This document shows, piece by piece, positions 22,622 through 33,569 of a DNA stretch of 64,000 nt (position 1 is the first letter of the stretch; every line of letters begins with the position of its first letter). Origin of the DNA: Hymenopellis radicata (lineage: Eukaryota; Basidiomycota; Agaricomycetes; Agaricales; Physalacriaceae). Location: the NCBI GenBank assembly GCA_015501595.1, contig JADNRX010000301.1, positions 1 to 64,000 of the forward strand, in the 5' to 3' direction. The notes under the pieces are model-generated. The model was not told where the DNA came from, ran no database searches, and worked only from the letters and a program-made list of their open reading frames with translations. The translations under genes were made by a program, and so were the position numbers.

Positions 22622-23650
22622 TAAGCGCCTCTTTATGTCAAGAGGACGTGCTAAGCCAGAAACGAAGCGTCGCCACTAGCAAAAGTAACTACGCGTGCCC
22701 ATTTCGCTATATTCCTTCCCATTGGGCGGCCCAGTCATCGCACATAATACGTGACAGCAAGACGCAAGGAGAACTGGACTGAAGAGCGAGTAGTGGCGAG
22801 GAAAGACCCAAGTATATGGTGGGCGAAGGAAAAGTGGGTTGCGGAAGTCGGTCCGAGTTTCCGCACTTCTTGCTTCATGTGGCGGTCAAAGCATACAGTG
22901 ACACTCGCTTGACGTTTGAACGCGCTTTCATACGAGCAGGAATCGACATGACAGGGACTTTTTCTCAAATAGATGAAAATCTCTCGAAGTTGTATCCTTT
23001 TCTTGAATGTAGGGAGTCAACATCTGTCGCAGGTTGTTCATATAAGCTTTGAGGACAAGGCAGTAGCAGAAAGCAAACGTACACGAATCTCCAGCGCGCA
23101 TCCACTTGGATCTCCAAAGTCATTATCTCTTGCATCCTGTTGATGAGCTCTGGCGGCGAAATCCTAATCCTATTCCGCCAATGCTATGATGACCTCCGAG
23201 CCGTTAGTGTCCTGAAAGCTGGCGCCACAGCCGTCGTAACTGCCGCGACATTGCCACAGGTACAAGGACTAATTTAGTGAGAGGCAAAGCGGACCGTGTT
23301 GCCGAACTCGGCCTCTTTTGCTTTGCTTCCGACGGCCATCGATATCCACCTCCCACATGCACTGTCGCCTGAAAGCAAACCTGCATTACTGAAGGCTGAT
23401 AGCAAGACGCGCTCACGAGGGCGCACATCCTTTCGACCATCACCTTTGGGTTTGGGGCTCAGGTCATCGTATCGGCACGTAACGCAGTTCATGCCCTGAT
23501 GTTGCGCTCAACGTTCACACAGGTCCTACTCCCAGCAGTCCGTGAATAGCCACCTCATAATGTCCCTGCTTATATAGCTTATCTTGATAGCGATAAATAT
23601 CCGCTATAAACGCGTCGGTTGCGTATCATTCAACATCCGAGCCAACCAGG
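22622..23650. other. Intergenic, promoter of M64 gene at its end
   Basis: No recognised gene; a minus frame at 23274-23492 shows no family. Near the right end ttatatagctt (about 23571) and ctataaacgc (about 23602) are TATA-like boxes in front of the peptidase ATG at 23651. Confidence 0.35.
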
Positions 23651-25670
23651 ATGTATCGACTTCAAACGGTTTTCATCTCCCTTGCTCTTCTTCTTCTTGG
23701 CCAGGCTAGTGGAAGCGAGGCTACACACTTTGGGGGAAAATGTGTGCACGACGCAGCCGCAGACTATGATATCCCATCCTTCATGACGAACGCAGCACCC
23801 CAAGAAGTCTTTGGAGGGAAGAAGAAATTGCCCAAGGTTGACCCGCCACCGCTCGAAGTCACTCCTCTCTTCATTTCAGGTTCGAGTGATAACCGAGTCG
23901 ACTTGGTGTTCTTTGGCGACGGATGTGAGTTGTATTGTTTGTGGTGTCTTTTGCTATGGTATTGACGCTGTACAGATATCAGCTCAGAGAAGGACAAATT
24001 CCTTGAAGACGCACTGGCGCTGGCGACGGATATATCCCAGAATCAAACCTTCAACACCGTGAAACCCCTCCTCAATTTCTGGGCCGCATTTTCTCCTAGC
24101 GAAGAGGTATGTATTTTCAATGCTTCACAGATAATCTATCGACTGAATTCTAGTTAGAGTGGCGTTGGTGCAGGTGGCAAACCTAAAAAGTATGTAGTTC
24201 AAATGCCTCTTTTGACCATGCTTGACGGCTGCTCAGCACCACCTATGGGCTCTACCGACCTGGAACCGAGCTGCGTGGCGTTTACTATGCGAAGCCAGAG
24301 GTAGCCGCTGCTGCATGCTCTTCGTTGGGGTCAGGCTGCGACTTCCCCATACTTCTAGGTATGTAAACTTCCTCGCCCGGTCCAACGCTTCTCTTACGAC
24401 TCCTGACAGGCAACGATCCGCTGTACGGAGGTGGGCCACTAAATGCATCTCCATTACTGTATTAATCACGCACCTCCTCAGGCCTCGGGGGCAGATTTAC
24501 GTCCGTTCCCTTCTCTTCCTCACGCTCACCTCACAATTTCTGACCGCAGACAGAGTAATCACAGCGTCCCTCGCCAACGGACCTCAGATCCTGCGCCACG
24601 AGCTCGGACACTCCATCATCCCCGTCGGGGAAGAATACGACGGAGGCGAAGGTTATTTTGGCGTCGACGCGTACCACGACCTGAGCAAGCCCGTGCCGTG
24701 GGCGCACTGGCTTACCAGCCCGCTGGACGAGGGGCCGCCCCCGCGTGTAGAGCGTTCGGTTATGCCGTTGCAGGATTACGCGTGGGCGATGCTGAACGTT
24801 ACCGCGCCGTGGTCTGCGACGTTCGTGTCATCGGGCACATTTGATCGACATCTTGTGAGGTTCTCGCTCTCGGGGCTGCTTGAGGGCGCGGATTTGAGAC
24901 TCGAGGTGGACGGGGTGGATCTTGGGTGGGTGCCCCAGGCGGGGCTGGGTCTGGATCGGTGGTTGTATGATGTTTATAGGGACGAGGCGTTGAGTGGCGG
25001 GACGCACGAAGTCAAGTTTACGTTGCTGAACGAGGAGAGGGAGGGGACGGCGCAGATGTGCAATGTTGAGATATTGGAGTTTGGGGATGAGACAGAGTGA
25101 GTTTTGATCTTCTTCTTCACGCGATGAAGGTTAATCAACGTGGCTGTTAGATTTATATCCACGCCCGGCTACTACGGCGTCTTCCCCACGTATGCGCGCT
25201 CTTCTCATATCCATATCTTGATAACCTAATCAGAGTCTGTTAGCTATTCCGTAGACAACAAAACCTCCTACCGGCCGACTAACGAAGACTGCCTCATGCG
25301 CCAAGTCACTACGCCCAACTTTTGCAAAGTGTGCATGGAAGGCCTGTGGCACGCGCTGCTCTCCCGCGTCGGCCTCATCGACGGGCTCTACGAAACCTGC
25401 TCCGGGACGTCAAAGATGATCGAGGCCGACCTCGTCCCGCTCGCAGAGTTCCGGGAGGACCCCATCCCCGCCGAGGAGAGCTACACCATTACATGGTTCA
25501 AGGACGGCGTTCCGCTGGAAGCATTCACAAACTTTACCCTCGTGCAGGTGGACGAGGACGTCACGGGGACGTACAAGATCGTAGTCAGGTACACCACGAC
25601 AGAGGTGAGAGTCGACAAGGAAGGCGACCTGGTGCACGAATTGGAGTATACGGTTGTCGAGGAATGCTAG
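23651..25670 (+). CDS. Secreted zinc metallopeptidase, IgA peptidase M64 family
   Basis: The protein starts with a signal peptide (MYRLQTVFISLALLLLG). Exons then give RVDLVFFGDG, SSEKDKFLEDALALATDI, FNTVKPLLNFWAAFSPSEE, TYGLYRPGTELRGVYYAKPE and the zinc site HELGHSIIPVGEEYDGGEG, that is HExxH followed by the E-E-Y-D-G-G signature of the M64 family (Pfam Peptidase_M64, named from a bacterial IgA protease). A beta-rich region follows (AMLNVTAPWSATFVSSGTF) and an acidic C-terminal domain ends ELEYTVVEEC. Substrate in a fungus is unknown; extracellular proteolysis is inferred. About seven introns, about 530 residues. The 3' exons are GC-richer than the surroundings. The frame appears intact. Confidence 0.85.
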
Positions 25671-25830
25671 GCGCAACGCAGTTTTTTTCAGAATTTGTAA
25701 ATATTATCTTGTACGCTAATCCAAGGAAACCAAATCATCGAAAACGAATATGTACTACTGGTTGTCCGCGGACTGCAGCGATATAAGGTATGGGATACGA
25801 ATACAATGAGCACGATGCGATGATTATGAG

Positions 25831-28174
25831 CTAAACGAACGTGGGTGGGCGGGTAAAGAGCGGCGGCATGAGTTCAGGTATATCAACAACGACGACAGAT
25901 AAACCAATCGTCTGCAAGTAAGTGGGGCATCACAGCAATACAGAAAACATAGTTGAGAAAGAAATGAATAAAATAGAAGTGTCAAATCCAAATGAAAAAG
26001 CCGTAAGAAAGAGAGAAAGAGGAAAGAAATCACATAACCACACATTTGCAGCACCCGCCTCTCGTCGTCCTCCACTGGCTCCTGCTGGTGCAAAGGTTCT
26101 TGTACTTCAAGCTTGGTGGGACCAGTAGACACTGGCTGCAGCTTCACAGTCGTATTCGGCGCGTAGTGTGAGAACGGAACAGGCGACGAAGGGGAGCGCA
26201 CAGGAAGAGGGGTTCGATCGTGATTCGTCAATATTGGCGGCGGCGGCGCGTGACGAGGCTGCACATCCTCCTCCTCTTCTACAATCCCGCCGTTCTCTTG
26301 CCGCAGCCCAAACTCGTCCATCGGTATACTGGAAGAATCGTCGTCGCGTGGGGGTCGTCGATACTTTGAGTGGTCGTATCCAAACGTTCCGGGTGCCTAT
26401 TGTAGAGGAGTTAGCCTCGCTTCTGAATTGTGGACTTGACTTACAGGAGCGATGATGGACTCAACCTGCCTAGCACGCGGGCTTCCATCTGCCTGTTCGT
26501 AATGTCCATCGAGTCCTTTCTTCCTAGCCACAACAGGAAGAACCACCTTTGAAAAGCCATTAGAAAACATTGTGGTCAAACTGAGAGAAGCGTACATCAT
26601 CCCAATTGCCTTGCCTAGGCACCGGCTGCGTCCATGAAGGTATGGCGTCCCTCATATCGTCGCCGGGCGTCGGATAGTGCGCGACACTTCTCCGATTCGC
26701 TATTTCGTCTCTCTCCTTCTTCGCAGCCTCTGTTTTGGCGCGCGTGGCCTTTGCGGCCTGAGTTCTGGATTTCTTGGTAGCAGATGAAGTTTGCGGTGAT
26801 GCCGCGCGCTTCGCAGTACTTTTGGGAGTCGAGGTTGACGGCAAGGATGGCGAGGTTGACGGCAAGGATGGCGGTTCGCTCGCACCTCTAGACATTTGGT
26901 TCGGGGTGGCGGTGCGGGGTGGTTCTCGGGTGGGCGTGGGGATGCGTGATTGTTGCTGTTGTCGTGAAGAGGGTCGTTGTTGCAAGGTCGGTGTCATGCT
27001 GCGCGCATCATACATAGCCAGTCCTGGTGTAGAAGCAGAAGAGTTCTCTTCGTGGTACGAGTGAGGCGGTGTATGGTAATCCGACGTATGTTCTGGGTCT
27101 GAGCCCTCAAGGTCTGTAAGAGGACTCTCGTCCTTGACTTGAACAAAGCCATCGTCCTCCATATAGAAGCTCTGCCGATTTGTCGGACCGACGCTGTCTG
27201 CCCGTCTTCTTCGCCTTCTGCCTTCCTCCAAAGCATCAGTAAGTGCATTCCGCGGACCTTGGTTCGCCCGTAAGCTGTGTCCGTAATTGGCTATCTCCAG
27301 CATCTCCTGGCGCTTAGCCACTCTGAGTTCGCCCACACCGCCATTCCGGGATATATCTCCGCGATACCAGTGTTCATACGGTCGTTCTTCCGAGTCAATG
27401 GACGGCCGAGGAGGGTCCAAGTCCATTACACGCCGGTTGTTGTCGGAGGAGTGGTCGTTGGAGGACGTTGCTGAGCCTGCTCTGAATGGTGGTGGCTCAT
27501 GCAGAAGGCCGGAATCCTGGCGACTGTTAACTGAAATTGTTGAGCGGGATGCAGCACCAGGCTTTTCGTGCAAAATAAACAATTCCGGGTCGGGTTGGGG
27601 AGACTTGGGCGAGCTGTAAGGACTGGCGGCGCTTCCGTTGAGTGAGTAGTTATGACTGGAGGTGCTGCCTGCTCTACTACGAGCTGGCTTGGGAATCCTG
27701 GTCGGGCGTGGCTCCTGGCGTGGAGAGACTGCGCGGGCTACGGCGCTCCCATTATGCGGCCGTTCTGTTTTGCGTCAGAGGGCCATGGCTGCGAGTAGGT
27801 GCGCGACCGTGTGGAAGGTGACTTGGTGGGGTTAACGCGTGACGGGCCATTGTCTGAGCCGGTACGGGTTTGTTGAAGACTGGGGCGGGGCCTCGCGGGC
27901 GGCTGAGGACCCTGATAAGAATTGGCAGCAGAGATGTGGTCTCGATAAGAGTAATCGCTTGCAAAGGTCGTGTTGACTGCATCGTCGGCAGAAGTGACTG
28001 AAATGGCGGATATCCGGCGGGCAATGGTTCTGCTTTCACTCTGCAGTCCTGGTATAAGGGGTCAGCAGCGTCTCTGAGTAGTCTAAGACACGCACTTTTG
28101 CGCAGAGCAGGTACGACTTCCTCGTCCCAGGACGGACCAGGTCCTGGAATGGTCGCCGTTTGGGTGAGAGCCAT
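25831..28174 (-). CDS. Conserved low-complexity protein, function unknown
   Basis: Exon 1 begins MALTQTATIPGPGPSWDEEV; after gtgcgt...taccag the text continues LQSESRTIARRISAISV. Most of the protein is Ser/Pro/Arg-rich and looks disordered, with a charged EEGRRRRRRAD patch, a Lys/Ala-rich helix with likely nuclear-localisation character (KKSRTQAAKATRAKTEAAKK), and a conserved-looking IPSWTQPVPRQGNWDDV. It ends DIPELMPPLFTRPPTFV with TAG at 25831-25833 after a long pyrimidine-rich intron. A nuclear role is only inferred. There is a one-base frame break near 27750 (SDAKQNGR then HNGSAVARAVSPRQEP in the next frame), either a lesion or a sequence error. It converges with the M64 gene. Confidence 0.6.
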
Positions 28175-28868
28175 GGAGGAAATCAAGAAAATAGAGGTAT
28201 CCAAAGTAGAGCAACCAATTGCTCAAGCCCGCCGGTGCGAAAGAGAAAAAGAGAAACAATCAGAAAGCCCGGCAGTGGTGGCGGACACCAAGGCACATAA
28301 TCGCTGCTTGGTCCCTTTATTTTTCTATTTCCGACTTAACTCCCGCTTAATCATCTCGTGACTCTTTCCACAAGTTCAAGTTGTACACGGTAGGCCTCTT
28401 CCCACTGCATAATAACACACGCCTGTATTGCCTTGCCTTGGTTAGACTCAAGACTGACTTCAGCTCATGCCTTGACTGGTAATATTGTCCAGGCCCTTCC
28501 ATCAACTTTACGCCACTTAAGAGTAAGTATAACAACGTTTTGACGTGCGGCGTAGACCTTCCTGGGATTACCCGCAGCGTAACTAATTCAGTTTGACAGT
28601 ACTTCACGGACCTGTCGCTACACTCATAACATAACAAACGAGAGTATTGCGTTAAAGGGGAATATGATGAGTTCTCTGCCTCATGCTACCACCGGTGTAC
28701 GTACTTACCCAGACTTACCTGAGATGCATTCCAGAATACACCGGACATCAACAACATCCTTCTTGAAGTTCTTCTCTTGTCATCGTTACGCTTCGCATCA
28801 ACGGGTGCAGGCCCGATTGGTATTGGCACCTCGGCCGACTGCTTTCAAGTTATCCCAACCCTTGATAC
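28175..28868. other. Intergenic
   Basis: Upstream DNA of the 25.8-28.2 kb gene. No gene recognised up to the hAT-like element. Confidence 0.4.
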
Positions 28869-29862
28869 CCAGTGAAAAGTCCGTCGCAGATCTACGTGGG
28901 AAATCGAGAGATAGCGAGTCTCTCGCAGACTCAAGATATTTGACAAAAATGCGCGAAATTTGCGCAAAGGGTTTGATGGGAGAAAACGTCAGATCGAGAC
29001 AGCTCGTGCTCGTCGCGCCCAATTGTGCATTGGTGCCTTACCTAGCAACCTAAATTAGCCCGCCTCGGTGATTGTTATTCAGAATATTATTCTTCCTGGG
29101 GCAGCCGACGCGCGTCGCATTGGATGAAATCACTGGAATCACATTTGGTCATACACTACAACATGTCATACACTACAACATGCATTCGTAAATACACTAC
29201 TCTACAGCCTAGGTGAGGAGAAAGGATAAATATCTTTGGGTATGCCAGAGTGGATGTGCCCAACAACGACATGTGGGACTTACGGGCAAGAGGCCTCGGG
29301 GGGCAGTAGTCCGACACTGGTTCTGCTTGTTGGTTTAACACTAGTCGATGGCATCAGCAAAAGCCAATGAAAATGCGGCAACACGTACGGATGGAACGTT
29401 TGTGACGGCGACGGCCAAGCAACGACGGCGACGGCGGGGGGAAAACAGTGAGGCGGTATGTGCCCTGTTGAACATTGCGGTAAGTGAGACACATGGACTG
29501 GAGCAATGCAGAACGACAACTTACAATTTGAGTGTGCCAGGCATTGTGGGGGAAGGAAGGAAAGAAGTGCAGGACACGAATGGGATCAGGTTTCCTTTAT
29601 GTTTGGGGAGAATGCCGTGGGGCCGCCTGACTTGACGGAAATAATTTCAGAAGAGAATCAAGGCACGTCGACACACCAAGTTCGAAAGCGAGCAGAAATC
29701 AGCAAGGAGAATCGTGTAAATTCGAGACTCATCGAGAGGAGCCGTCACAAGCTCATCAGATTCTTCAGAGCTCGCTGACGCCCTAAAATTCTCGATCCGG
29801 TTTGCTTGGCACTCGTTGGTGCACGATCTCGCTCGCCATTGCCAGACGGACTTTTCACTGGG
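28869..29862. mobile_element. Non-autonomous hAT-like DNA element, 994 bp
   Basis: The left end CCAGTGAAAAGTCCGTC is matched by its reverse complement at the right end (GACGGACTTTTCACTGG, ending one base inside 29862). Both sides are flanked by the same 8 bases, CTTGATAC (28861-28868 and 29863-29870), an 8-bp target-site duplication typical of hAT transposons, and CAGTG is the usual hAT-type terminus. The inside has only short frames without a transposase signature, so it is a non-autonomous derivative. Confidence 0.75.
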
Positions 29863-29870
29863 CTTGATAC

Positions 29871-30807
29871 GCAGTCTCAAAGAAATAAATGTATCGTCGT
29901 ACTAAAGTCTAAGAAGAGCTGAAATTCACCTCGCCGCGGCAGCAACCTATTGCAACTCGACGGTACAACACCACCATTTTCCTTTTTTCCGCACAATTCT
30001 CATGCATTTGTTACAGTGTCCCACACGACATTCCGCGACGAAAAGGCCGACTAATTGTCTTAGATGTATCAGCTGCCTACTCGCTATCTGCTGTCAATAC
30101 ACACCGTCATGTCAAAAATACCACTCTCGGTGGCCCTCTTAAGATTGTCAAGGCAGGTATGATTAACCTCATAGGAGTCGCTTTCTTGACTGTTATTACT
30201 TACCAGCTACAATCTCGTACCGGCGCCACAGAGTGACATGGGCAGACATAGAGAGGTCTACCTCGCCCCAGTGTAGTATGCGCACAAGTCCAAAATCGAG
30301 ACTTCCAGCTCTCCCGGTGATTCCGTTGTAAGTACTTTTGACGGGTACCATACGACTCCCTCAGTTTTGAGCCCGGCAGAGGCGGCAGGCGGTTTGATGT
30401 CACCGTTTCACTGAGCAGCCACAAGGAAGCGCCGCGTACGAACACATGAACATCATCGGCATGGAAGCGCATCTGATGAGCTTTTGGGGTGGCGTAATTG
30501 AGCTGGTACCTGTTGGCAATGCCATGACGCATCGAGGTCCAAGGGGTCCAAGGAACTTGCCCTTGCAAAAGCACTATTTGTATAGTACATGTAGATACAA
30601 CGGAAAGATTTTATCTCCACTACGGAGAACTAAGTAAATGACACCAACATTCTTTCCCAGAGGTACTACTAAATTTTAATCGATGCAAATCAAAATAGTA
30701 TGTGATTTGGTAGTAGCAAATGGGGACCTGAGTATAAAGCCGGGCGCACGGGGAAATAGGCTGTTGTCCACGTCCCGCAATTCATCTTGCTGCCCACACC
30801 TATCAAC
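29871..30807. other. Intergenic
   Basis: No gene or repeat recognised. A TATA-like gagtataaagcc near 30730 precedes the small frame at 30808. Confidence 0.35.
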
Positions 30808-31211
30808 ATGACCCCCTCCGTGAGCCTCCCCAGCTCATACACGGATAATACACCTAGGAGCGACAACGATGCGGTATATCGATGCACGATTGGGAAGACT
30901 CGAACAACTACGACGACAACGATGTATACCAGAAACAGAGGCATGATCACTATGTGGCGCTTCTGGGGCCGATTTCCCGAGGTGCAGCATTGCCGATCGG
31001 GTTGCAGAGTCCTTACTTGGACAATCACCGTAGCCAATACCCGAGCGCGTTCCATAATCGGTCATCGCCGCTTTCAATCAACGTTAACTGCTTGCTAACT
31101 GCTGTAGGAAAGCGGATCCCTTCTTTAGATTTTCCGACTATGAACGTCCCGGAAAGTCACCCTAATGCTCCTCCTATACTCACTAGTTTGTCGCTGCCGG
31201 CCAGTTCCTAG
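30808..31211 (+). CDS. Possible small gene, unknown
   Basis: An ATG (MTPSVSLPSSYTDNTPRSD) sits about 75 bases after a good TATA-like box. A second frame in the same stretch (MHDWEDSNNYDDNDVYQKQR onward) runs to a stop at 31211 and looks more protein-like. Joining them needs a small intron or a one-base shift near 30870. No family is recognised and no membrane segment is seen. Confidence 0.3.
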
Positions 31212-31347
31212 CTGCGACCTAAGTTGGGGTTGATGCAACTGTTCTAACTTAAGCTTGAAGTTAAACGTTGTCGAGTCATATTTATTATTCAACGGCGATC
31301 TTTTGGGGTCGAACGTTATAAATTCTTGTTCCTGAAATAAACACTCT

Positions 31348-33083
31348 ATGAAGCTTACCACCATGATGCAGAATCTTCATGCTCATACTCTCTGGAAATC
31401 AACTGGCCTCAGAGACGCTGCATTAAACGCGCTTACTCTCTCCGCTCCTGAAGAGGCCGACGCGTCCGTGCTCTCTTCCTTCAAGATTGGCCAAGCCGCA
31501 CAGGTGAGAGGATCGCTCTGATTGGATCATCTCGCCGTCTTCACGTCGCGAAGACATCTATCGGACTTTCAGCTCTTGCTGCTGCCGAGTTTCATGCGCT
31601 CCGAACATCTGTTCATCAGGACGTCAAGGTCGAGGCACGACATGCAGCGCTGGAGTTTCGTGAGCTCTCCAGGAGCTCTATGCCGGGATCTCGATTCACT
31701 CTTTTTTGTTTAGGAAGTGAAGCATGGTACACCCTGGACGGCGTAGCCAGGACCGGTCGCTGTGGGATCCGATTGCTGGCTTGTATCGCACCAGAAACGG
31801 ATATGTGAGAATTCATACGAATTTTCCTCAGTAAGTCTTACATTGTCAGCAAGAGGAATATAAACGTATTCCTCAAGTCATCCTCGTGGCATTTTGGTCA
31901 TCTTGGGCCTGCAGGACTCCCCGAGCATATCAAGGAAGGATGTGCAAGACGCCCTATCTTCATGGGACGACCGCCGCTGAGCGCAACATGTGTGCTACTG
32001 CTCTTCGTTCTTTCGCCGAGTGGGAAAGTGTGCCTCAAGCACTGTCACTGCGCCACACGCTTCCTGTAGTGTTGATACGAATCGGTGATGCACCTCGACG
32101 TGTTCCCGATGAACGATTTACGCGACCACTGGAAGGTATAAGGGTACTTGAGTTCACTCGAGTGATCGCTGGTCCTGTTGCTGGCCGAACCTTGGCAGGT
32201 AAAGACTTGGTCTGCCAGCTTGTGAGAAGACTTCTACTAACAGATCACGGTCATAGCGCATGGAGCCGACGTCCTTCTCGTGACTTCGCCCAATCTCCCA
32301 GCCCTGCCATTGTTAGATGCAGATACCTCACGCGGGAAGAGAACGACTCAGCTCGACTTGACGACGGAAACGGATAAGAACACGCGCCGCGAGTTGGCCA
32401 AAGAAGCTGATGTATTCTTGCAAGGCTATCGACCCGGCGGACTTGAAGAAAAGGGGTTTGGTCCTACAGAGCTAGCTAAATTATGCCCAGGGATCGTCTA
32501 TGCCAGTCTGAATGCGTGGGGATGGGAAGGTCCATGGAAGGATCGACGTGGGGTAGGCACCGTCTCTTTTGGAACTATTGCAAGCATGCTAGTAACGTTT
32601 ACAAATAGTTCGACTCCCTCGTTCAAACGGCGACTGGGTTCAATGTAGCCGAAGCTGGAGCATTCTGCGTCAATGAACCCAAACCTCTACCAGTGCAAGC
32701 TATCGATCACGCGGCCGGTTACCTTTTGGCGTTTGGTATCAACGCCGCATTGTGCAAGACTATCACTGTAAGTGTTCGCGTCTGCATTGGGAACACAACT
32801 CCCGTTTGACATCCATACAGGAAGGCGGGTCCTGGGAAGTCCGCGTTTCCTTGGCGCTGTAGGACAGTGGCTGCGATCCTTGGGCCGAAACGAGTTGACC
32901 GGAAAGCCTCTCCCTTCGAAGAACGACCCAGAGATCCTAGCAGTTCTAGAGGATTGGGAGCAAGCGGACGGTACAGGACGACGCATGAAGGCCATCAAAC
33001 ATTCGGCAGAATTATCCAAGACGCCTGTGAAGGTCGGAAAGGCTCCCGTTGAACTGAATATGAACGCTGCCGAGTGGATTTAA
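31348..33083 (+). CDS. CoA-transferase family III (CaiB/BaiF type)
   Basis: Family III CoA-transferases move CoA between carboxylic acids through an aspartyl-CoA thioester. The N-terminal half includes FKIGQAAQASIGLSALAAAE and DPIAGLYRTRNGYVRIHTNF. The second part has the family core: PLEGIRVLEFTRVIAGPVAG, then across an intron AHGADVLLVTSPN, DVFLQGYRPGGLEEKGFGP and GIVYASLNAWGWEGPW, ending with a helical tail (KVGKAPVELNMNAAEW). I infer five introns; one of 47 nt joins FPHH to PRGILVILG. The catalytic Asp of the class is normally just after the LEFTRVIAGP block; DVFLQGYRPG holds one candidate. A single-base frame break lies near 31977 (SSWDDRR then AAERNMCATALRSF in another frame). Otherwise the gene looks complete. 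Confidence 0.8.
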
Positions 33084-33179
33084 ATGCGATTTGGAATAAC
33101 TACGATGACACGATAACTACAGACTTTACATATGTATATACAGTATAAACAAACAACGAAAACATGATGACAACAAGTT

Positions 33180-33475
33180 GGATCGCTATGATAGCAAGAG
33201 GAGGGGATAACGCGAGGAATGAGGATATATAAGCAGTATAAACAAAGAGAGCATGATAACAAGTCGGGAGATGTGGGGAAGTGAGGGTATCGCTGTGATA
33301 TAAAAAGGAGGGGGTATCAGGAGGAGGGGTATCAGAAGGAGGGGGTAACGCGAGAATGTGAGGGTATCGCTGTAATACAGAAGGAGGGGGTAACGCGAGG
33401 AATGTGAGGGTATCGCTGTAATATCAGAAGGAGGGGGTAACACGAGGAATGGTGTGAGGCTAACGATGAAAAGAG
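33180..33475. repeat. Minisatellite, about 46-bp unit
   Basis: Units of the form gtgagggtatcgctgtaata / cagaaggagggggtaac / gcgaggaat recur three to four times between about 33275 and 33460, with decayed versions down to 33180. It lies between the convergent 3' ends of the CoA-transferase gene and Z1. Confidence 0.75.
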
Positions 33476-33569
33476 GGGGACTCTCGCACAGGTTACGACG
33501 AAGCGCCGCTTAACGAGCCAACATGGCGCTGAGAGAATTGTCGTAGTCATCGGGGAGAGGGGGAGGAAA

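Noticed and set aside
25322..25786. Second protein on the same strand as the M64 gene 3' end
   Set aside because: It is an out-of-frame reading of a GC-rich true exon, full of Arg from GC codons.
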